The translations under genes and the position numbers were made by a program. Under the pieces are notes generated by a model. It searched no databases and was not told where the DNA came from. It saw only the letters and a program-made list of their open reading frames with translations. DNA of 21,989 nt from Pseudomonadota bacterium. GTDB taxonomy: Bacteria > Pseudomonadota > Gammaproteobacteria > Burkholderiales > SHXO01. The stretch covers positions 1 to 21,989 of the forward strand of contig JAEZCG010000039.1 of NCBI GenBank assembly GCA_023430065.1, written 5' to 3'. This document shows, piece by piece, positions 18,089-21,989 of this stretch (positions within the stretch are counted from its first letter, which is position 1; each line of letters begins with the position of its first letter).

Positions 18089-18172
18089 TCCGACCGCCGC
18101 GCGGCGTCTTGCCTGCCTTGGAGTGACGCGCTAGTCTGGGTGCACGCGGCGCGCAGCGCCGAGGAGAACGGC

Positions 18173-18820
18173 ATGGGAGACGGAAGCCCGGACAGACGGG
18201 CGTTTCTTCGCCAGTGCGTTGGTCTGGCGAGCTCCGCGGGGGTGGTGGGACTGCTGCTTGCCGCACACGGCCGCCAGGCCCAGGCCCTGCCTGCCTGGGC
18301 GGTCCGCCCGCCCGGAGCCCTCGACGAAGACGCGTTTTCCGCGGCGTGCGTGCGCTGCGGACTGTGCGTGCGCGCCTGTCCCTTCGAAATCCTGCATCTG
18401 GCAACGCCCGGAATCGGCCTCACGGTCGGCACTCCTTACTTCGTCGCGCGCGAGGCTGCGTGCGAGATGTGCGAGGACATTCCCTGCGTGGCAGCCTGTC
18501 CCACCGGTGCCCTCGATCACCGGTTGCGCGACATCGCCGACGCGCGCATGGGCGTGGCCGTGCTCACGGGCCGCGACACGTGCTATGCGGTCGCGCATCA
18601 GACCGGCTGTCGCGCCTGCTTCCTCGCGTGTCCGATCAAGGGCGAGGCGATCACCATGGAGCGTCGCCACGCGGGCGAACGCGGCTATTTCGAACCGACC
18701 GTGCACGCCGACGCGTGCACCGGCTGCGGGAAATGCGAGGAAGCGTGCGTGACCGAACGGGCCTCCATCAAGGTGCTTCCGCTGGCACTGGCCCGCCGCG
18801 ATCCCTCCCCGCCGTCATGA
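18173..18820 (+). CDS. napG: Ferredoxin-type protein NapG
   Basis: A 215-residue exported Fe-S protein with a Tat-like signal (DRRAFLRQCVGLASSAGVVG). Four Cys groups for [4Fe-4S] clusters are visible: CVRCGLCVRACP, CEMCEDIPCVAACP, CRACFLACPIKG and CTGCGKCEEACV. NapG with NapH forms a quinol dehydrogenase that feeds periplasmic nitrate reductase, and related pairs serve nitrous oxide reductase. GAGGAG at 18161-18166 supports the ATG at 18173. The stop overlaps the napH start as ATGA. napA, napB and napC are not in this window. Confidence 0.9.
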   Translation: MGDGSPDRRAFLRQCVGLASSAGVVGLLLAAHGRQAQALPAWAVRPPGALDEDAFSAACVRCGLCVRACPFEILHLATPGIGLTVGTPYFVAREAACEMCEDIPCVAACPTGALDHRLRDIADARMGVAVLTGRDTCYAVAHQTGCRACFLACPIKGEAITMERRHAGERGYFEPTVHADACTGCGKCEEACVTERASIKVLPLALARRDPSPPS

Positions 18821-19662
18821 TGCGCGCGCAGCCCGCTTCGCCGCGTGGCGTGCTGGCGCGCAATCGCTGGTTGCTGGCGCGCCGTTCGGTGCAGGTCGTC
18901 CTGCTCGCGCTGTTCCTGCTCGGACCCTGGTACGGCATCTGGTGGGTGAAGGGAAACCTGGCCTCCAGCACGCTGCTCGATACCGTCGGCTTGACCGATC
19001 CACTGGTGCTCTTGCAGTCGCTCGCGGCAGGGCACCGGCCGCTAGCCGCCGCGCTCGTCGGAGCCGTGGTGGTGCTCGTCTTCTATGCCCTCGTCGGCGG
19101 TCGTGTGTATTGCTCCTGGGTGTGCCCGATCAACGTGGTCACCGACGCCGCTGCGTGGCTGCGGGGGCGGCTGGGTATCGGGCCGGGATGGCAACCGCGC
19201 CGGGCGCTGCGCTATGCGATCCTGGCGATGACGCTCGCGGTCTCGGCGTTCACCGGCACCATCGCCTGGGAGTTGGTCAATCCCATCACCGCTCTGCACC
19301 GAGGGCTCGTGTTCAGTCTCGGACTGGCCTGGCTGGTGGTGCTCGCGGTGTTCCTGTTCGATCTCCTGGTGAGCCGCCGCGGCTGGTGCAGTCACGTGTG
19401 TCCGGTCGGCGCATTCTATGGCGTGTTGGGACGCGCATCGCTGGTGCGCGTAAACGCGCGCGACCGTCAGCGCTGCACCGACTGCGGAGACTGCTATCGT
19501 GCCTGTCCCGAGCCGCATGTCTTGGTGCCCGCCCTCAAGCCGCGCTCGGCTGAGGCGCCGGTGGTGGTGCTGAGCGGCGACTGCACCAATTGTGGGCGCT
19601 GCATCGACGTGTGCGGCGAGGGCGTCTTGCACATGGGGACACGATTCACCCGCCGACCCTGA
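18817..19662 (+). CDS. napH: Quinol dehydrogenase membrane subunit NapH
   Basis: A 281-residue membrane protein with about four helices. Two CX3CP motifs typical of the NapH/NosR/RdxA group are present (YCSWVCPIN and WCSHVCPVGAFYG), followed by two C-terminal 4Fe-4S sites (CTDCGDCYRACP and CTNCGRCIDVC). It should oxidise menaquinol or ubiquinol and pass electrons to NapG across the membrane. The ATG at 18817 overlaps the napG stop; a second ATG follows immediately. It converges on the CopD-like gene with 12 bases between stops. Confidence 0.9.
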   Translation: MMRAQPASPRGVLARNRWLLARRSVQVVLLALFLLGPWYGIWWVKGNLASSTLLDTVGLTDPLVLLQSLAAGHRPLAAALVGAVVVLVFYALVGGRVYCSWVCPINVVTDAAAWLRGRLGIGPGWQPRRALRYAILAMTLAVSAFTGTIAWELVNPITALHRGLVFSLGLAWLVVLAVFLFDLLVSRRGWCSHVCPVGAFYGVLGRASLVRVNARDRQRCTDCGDCYRACPEPHVLVPALKPRSAEAPVVVLSGDCTNCGRCIDVCGEGVLHMGTRFTRRP

Positions 19663-19674
19663 GCCGCCCGCCGT

Positions 19675-20154
19675 TCACGGCAGGAACAGGCCCCCGTGAC
19701 TGCCGGCGGCGGCGCCGATCACGGCGGCCAGGCTCACCGTCAGCAGCACCCAGTGGAGCCGTTGCACGAGAGCGAAGGTCCCTTCCGGATCGCGCGCGTG
19801 GCGCACCGCCAGCCAGCGATGCAGCAGCAGAGGTTCGAGGACGAACAACATCAGGGTGAACACTGCCCAGACGGCTACCATGGCGTGCATCCACCAGAAG
19901 CCGATCTCCGCGAAACGTGGCCACAGCCCGAAGCGATGCGTCATCCAGAATCCGGTGGCGCCCGCGACCAGGGTTGTCACGCGCGCCTGCCACGCGAAGC
20001 GCCGTTCGATGCGATCGAAGAACGCCAGTCGCTGCGACGCAGGCACCTGGCGCCGCACGGCGGGCAGCAACACCGCCGTGACGAAGGCCACCCCGCCGAT
20101 CCACAACACGATCGCCAGTACGTGCAGCGCGCGAGCGACGGCGAACTCGTTCAC
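19675..20154 (-). CDS. CopD-like four-helix membrane protein
   Basis: A 159-residue integral membrane protein with about four hydrophobic helices and several membrane histidines: ARALHVLAIVLWIGGVAFV near the start, then MTHRFG and FWWMHAMVAVW. This matches the CopD-like domain of copper-resistance and cytochrome b561-like membrane proteins. The GTG start at 20154 overlaps the carbonic anhydrase stop as GTGA, so translation is coupled. Its role is unknown; copper or haem handling for the nitrate reductase region is possible but unproven. Confidence 0.75.
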   Translation of the reverse strand: MNEFAVARALHVLAIVLWIGGVAFVTAVLLPAVRRQVPASQRLAFFDRIERRFAWQARVTTLVAGATGFWMTHRFGLWPRFAEIGFWWMHAMVAVWAVFTLMLFVLEPLLLHRWLAVRHARDPEGTFALVQRLHWVLLTVSLAAVIGAAAGSHGGLFLP

Positions 20155-20798
20155 TGGAGGAGATCGACCGCGAACCCGGCCTCGCCCCCGCATTTTCCGG
20201 TCGAGACGAACGTGCCCTGCGCCAGGTCGAGCACCGCCACATCACCGTCCTCGATGAGGTAGTGCCATCCGTGCAGGAACAGTTCGCCGCGCTCCACGCG
20301 GGAGGAGACCAGCGGATACTGCATGAGCCGCTCGAGTTGCAGAACGACCGAGCGCTGCTCGGTGCGTCGCAGTGCCTCGGGCGTGGGGCGCACGGGCAGA
20401 CAGGCTTCGCGTCCCAACTCCAGCCACTTCGCGAGATGCGGCGCCTGCTCGGGCACATCCTCGTAGAGGGCCCGGATCCCGCCGCAATGGCTATGGCCGC
20501 ACACCACGATGTCGCGCACCTGCAGGTTGAGCGCGGCGAACTCGATCGCCGCGCAGGTGCCGTGATAGCCGTGCGAGGCATCCCAAGGGGGCACGAAGTT
20601 CGCCACGTTGCGCACCACGAACAGCTCGCCCGGACCGCTGTCGGTGAGCAGATGCGGCACGAGGCGGGAATCGGAGCAGCCGATGAACAGCGTCGAGGGT
20701 CGCTGGCCATTCTCCACCAGCGCACGAAACTCGCGGCGATAGCGCGGGAAGTAACTGCGACGGAACCGCTTCAAGCGCGCGACGATGTCGTCTGCCAC
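20151..20798 (-). CDS. Beta-class carbonic anhydrase
   Basis: A 215-residue enzyme that interconverts CO2 and bicarbonate. The zinc ligands are visible as Cys41 (GCSDSR, with the Asp43/Arg45 dyad), His102 and Cys105 (CGHSHCGG). The length and motifs match bacterial beta-carbonic anhydrases. The best start is GTG at 20798, 11 bases after the isomerase stop; a much longer open frame upstream overlaps the isomerase gene and is a shadow. It belongs to a minus-strand operon behind narI and the PpiC-type gene, an unusual partner for nitrate reductase; it may supply or buffer bicarbonate and pH during anaerobic growth. Confidence 0.92.
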   Translation of the reverse strand: MADDIVARLKRFRRSYFPRYRREFRALVENGQRPSTLFIGCSDSRLVPHLLTDSGPGELFVVRNVANFVPPWDASHGYHGTCAAIEFAALNLQVRDIVVCGHSHCGGIRALYEDVPEQAPHLAKWLELGREACLPVRPTPEALRRTEQRSVVLQLERLMQYPLVSSRVERGELFLHGWHYLIEDGDVAVLDLAQGTFVSTGKCGGEAGFAVDLLQ

Positions 20799-20809
20799 GT
20801 GCAGCCTGC

Positions 20810-21502
20810 CTACTGCACGAGCGGCGATCGAGCGGCTTCGATACCGGGCAGGTCGACGCCTTCCTCCCCGGCGAGCACGCGCACGTACTGCAGGAGCGCG
20901 GTCTCCTGGGCACGCGCGCTCAGCTGCACGGCGATGCGCTCGCGCACCTGCTCGTAGGGCAGAACGGTGCCGTCGATGCGCTGGTCGAGCCGGACGATAT
21001 GAAAGCCGAAGCGCGTGTTGATCAGGCGCGGCAGGATGCCGGGGGTGCGGACCTCGTCGAACAACGCCTGCTCGAACTCGGGGACCGACTGACCTCGCGC
21101 CAGCTGGCCGAGCTGTCCGCCGTGCGCGGCAGAAGGACAGTTGCTCAGGGTCGCCGCGCACTGCGCGAATGCCTCCGGGTCGGCGCGCAGCTGCGCGAGT
21201 GCCTGTTCGGCCTTGGCCCGGATGAGCGTGGCAGGGGCGCCCGGCGTGACCGCGAACAGGATGTGACTGGCCGCCACCAGTTCGCCGGTGACGAACTCCT
21301 CGGGGTGCAGCGCGTAGTAGCGGCTGCACTCCTCGTCGGTTGGATCCGGCGTGCGTACCTCCTGTTCCAGCAGCTGCTCGATGACCTCGTCGGGCACAGT
21401 GTCGATGCACGCCGCGTCGGCCAGGCCGACGGCAACGGCGCGGCGCGCGAGCATCTCGCGCAGAAGGCGCGAGGTCTCTGGCGTCGGAGGGTATTGGTTC
21501 AT
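20810..21502 (-). CDS. Parvulin-type peptidyl-prolyl isomerase of the nar operon
   Basis: A 230-residue protein with no signal peptide. Residues about 75-180 form a PpiC/parvulin domain (AASHILFAVTPGAP, GGQLGQLARGQSVPEFEQALF, TRFGFHIVRLDQR). NifM-like and PpiC-like proteins of this kind are common directly after narGHJI in proteobacteria and are thought to assist nitrate reductase folding. A GAGG stretch supports the ATG at 21502. It sits 57 bases downstream of the narI stop and 11 bases upstream of the carbonic anhydrase. Confidence 0.85.
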   Translation of the reverse strand: MNQYPPTPETSRLLREMLARRAVAVGLADAACIDTVPDEVIEQLLEQEVRTPDPTDEECSRYYALHPEEFVTGELVAASHILFAVTPGAPATLIRAKAEQALAQLRADPEAFAQCAATLSNCPSAAHGGQLGQLARGQSVPEFEQALFDEVRTPGILPRLINTRFGFHIVRLDQRIDGTVLPYEQVRERIAVQLSARAQETALLQYVRVLAGEEGVDLPGIEAARSPLVQ

Positions 21503-21559
21503 GGTCAGTCCTCGTGTGGCTTGCCGACGACCTCGAGCTCGTCGAGCAGTTGAACCGTT

Positions 21560-21989
21560 CTATCCCCGCTGGCGCACGATCTGATAGGCGCGCGTCAGGT
21601 AGCCGATCGACGCCAGCCCGCTCCAGACGTGAACCAGCCGGCCGAACGGGAAGATCAGGAATATGGTCAGGCCGAGAAAGATGTGCAGCTTGAATACCCA
21701 GGAAACGCCCGCGATCAGGTCCGCTGCCCCGGGGCGGAAGGTGACGATGCGTTGCGCCCACTCGGCCAGGACCAGCATCACGCTGCCATCCAGGTGCTGC
21801 CCCGACAGCGGAACAGTGGCCAGGCCGAGCGCGAGCTGTATCCACAGGATGAAGAGCAGCGCAATGTCCATCCGGCTGCTGGTGGCACGTATGCGCGGAT
21901 CGGCGAGACGCCGGTGCAGCAGGAGGGTCAGGCCGACGATGGCCAGTACGCCCGCGATGCCGCCCGTGATCATCGCCATCAGCTGCTTG
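21560..21989 (-). CDS. narI: Respiratory nitrate reductase gamma subunit NarI (5' partial)
   Basis: At least 142 residues of the C-terminal part are present; the frame is open to the window edge (KQL precedes MAM), so the gene continues outside. NarI is the membrane cytochrome b that oxidises quinol and passes electrons to NarH/NarG. The membrane helices and the haem-ligand helix FKLHIFLGLTIFLIFPFGRLVH are visible, with two histidines that fit the family's C-terminal ligands. The family is about 225-240 residues, so roughly a third is missing. narGHJ are expected beyond the window edge on the same strand. Confidence 0.93.
   Translation of the reverse strand, partial: KQLMAMITGGIAGVLAIVGLTLLLHRRLADPRIRATSSRMDIALLFILWIQLALGLATVPLSGQHLDGSVMLVLAEWAQRIVTFRPGAADLIAGVSWVFKLHIFLGLTIFLIFPFGRLVHVWSGLASIGYLTRAYQIVRQRG

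Noticed and set aside
20810..21845. Upstream in-frame extension of the carbonic anhydrase
   Set aside because: It overlaps the isomerase and narI genes; homology begins at the GTG at 20798.

Overview
This GC-rich window reads as a denitrification and nitrogen-oxide respiration island. The gene families suggest a betaproteobacterial denitrifier, perhaps of the Rhodocyclales/Nitrosomonadales type; that assignment is an inference from gene content and base composition, not a measurement. It carries cytochrome cd1 nitrite reductase (nirS), nirN, a cytochrome P460-like haem protein, an NnrS-family membrane protein, napGH, and the end of a nitrate reductase operon (narI followed by a parvulin-type isomerase).

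Layout. (1) 1-4968, plus strand: a tightly coupled operon. It holds a cytochrome b fused to two 4Fe-4S clusters and an FlpD/MvhD-like domain (5' end outside the window), a small membrane-anchored protein, a haem-copper oxidase/NO reductase-like subunit I, a DUF2249 protein and a polytopic membrane protein. (2) 5082-9109, plus: an FNR/DNR-type box, nirS, a chimeric relic joining the 5' end of nirC to the 3' end of nirJ, and nirN. The haem d1 genes normally between nirC and nirJ are missing here. (3) 9290-10371, plus: a P460-like cytochrome and a small periplasmic protein. (4) 10409-12553, plus: a second FNR-type box, a -10 element, an intrinsic-terminator-like hairpin, then a second cytochrome b, this one fused to a 2Fe-2S ferredoxin and a flavin/NAD(P)H reductase. 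(5) 12574-14436, minus: a B12-binding radical SAM protein facing, across a third FNR-type box, a small Cys-rich coiled-coil protein (14642-14956, plus). (6) 14957-15775: REP-like repeats, then an isolated pqqA and a short, divergent pqqD-like gene, separated by a UUCG hairpin. (7) 15759-16635, minus: a cytochrome c and a DUF6455 protein. (8) 16913-19662, plus: nnrS, napG, napH. (9) 19675-21989, minus: narI (5' end outside the window), a PpiC-type isomerase, a beta-carbonic anhydrase and a CopD-like membrane protein.

How it may work together. NarI passes quinol electrons to nitrate reductase; NirS reduces nitrite to NO; the HCO/NOR-like protein is a candidate NO (or O2) reductase; NnrS, DUF2249 and P460-type proteins fit nitrogen-oxide stress handling. 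The two cytochrome b fusions share one di-haem membrane core but carry different soluble redox modules, so they look like alternative electron entry or exit devices for the membrane pool. Three copies of TTAAC-N4-GTTAA (one imperfect) suggest one Crp/FNR-family regulator ties nirS, the second cytochrome b fusion and the radical SAM/Cys-rich pair together.

Most notable: the modular cytochrome b pair with the uncharacterised HCO operon; the nirC'-'nirJ deletion scar beside an intact nirS and nirN; the orphan pqqA/pqqD-like pair; and an FNR-box promoter that fires into a terminator-like hairpin, giving a possible attenuated leader or small RNA.
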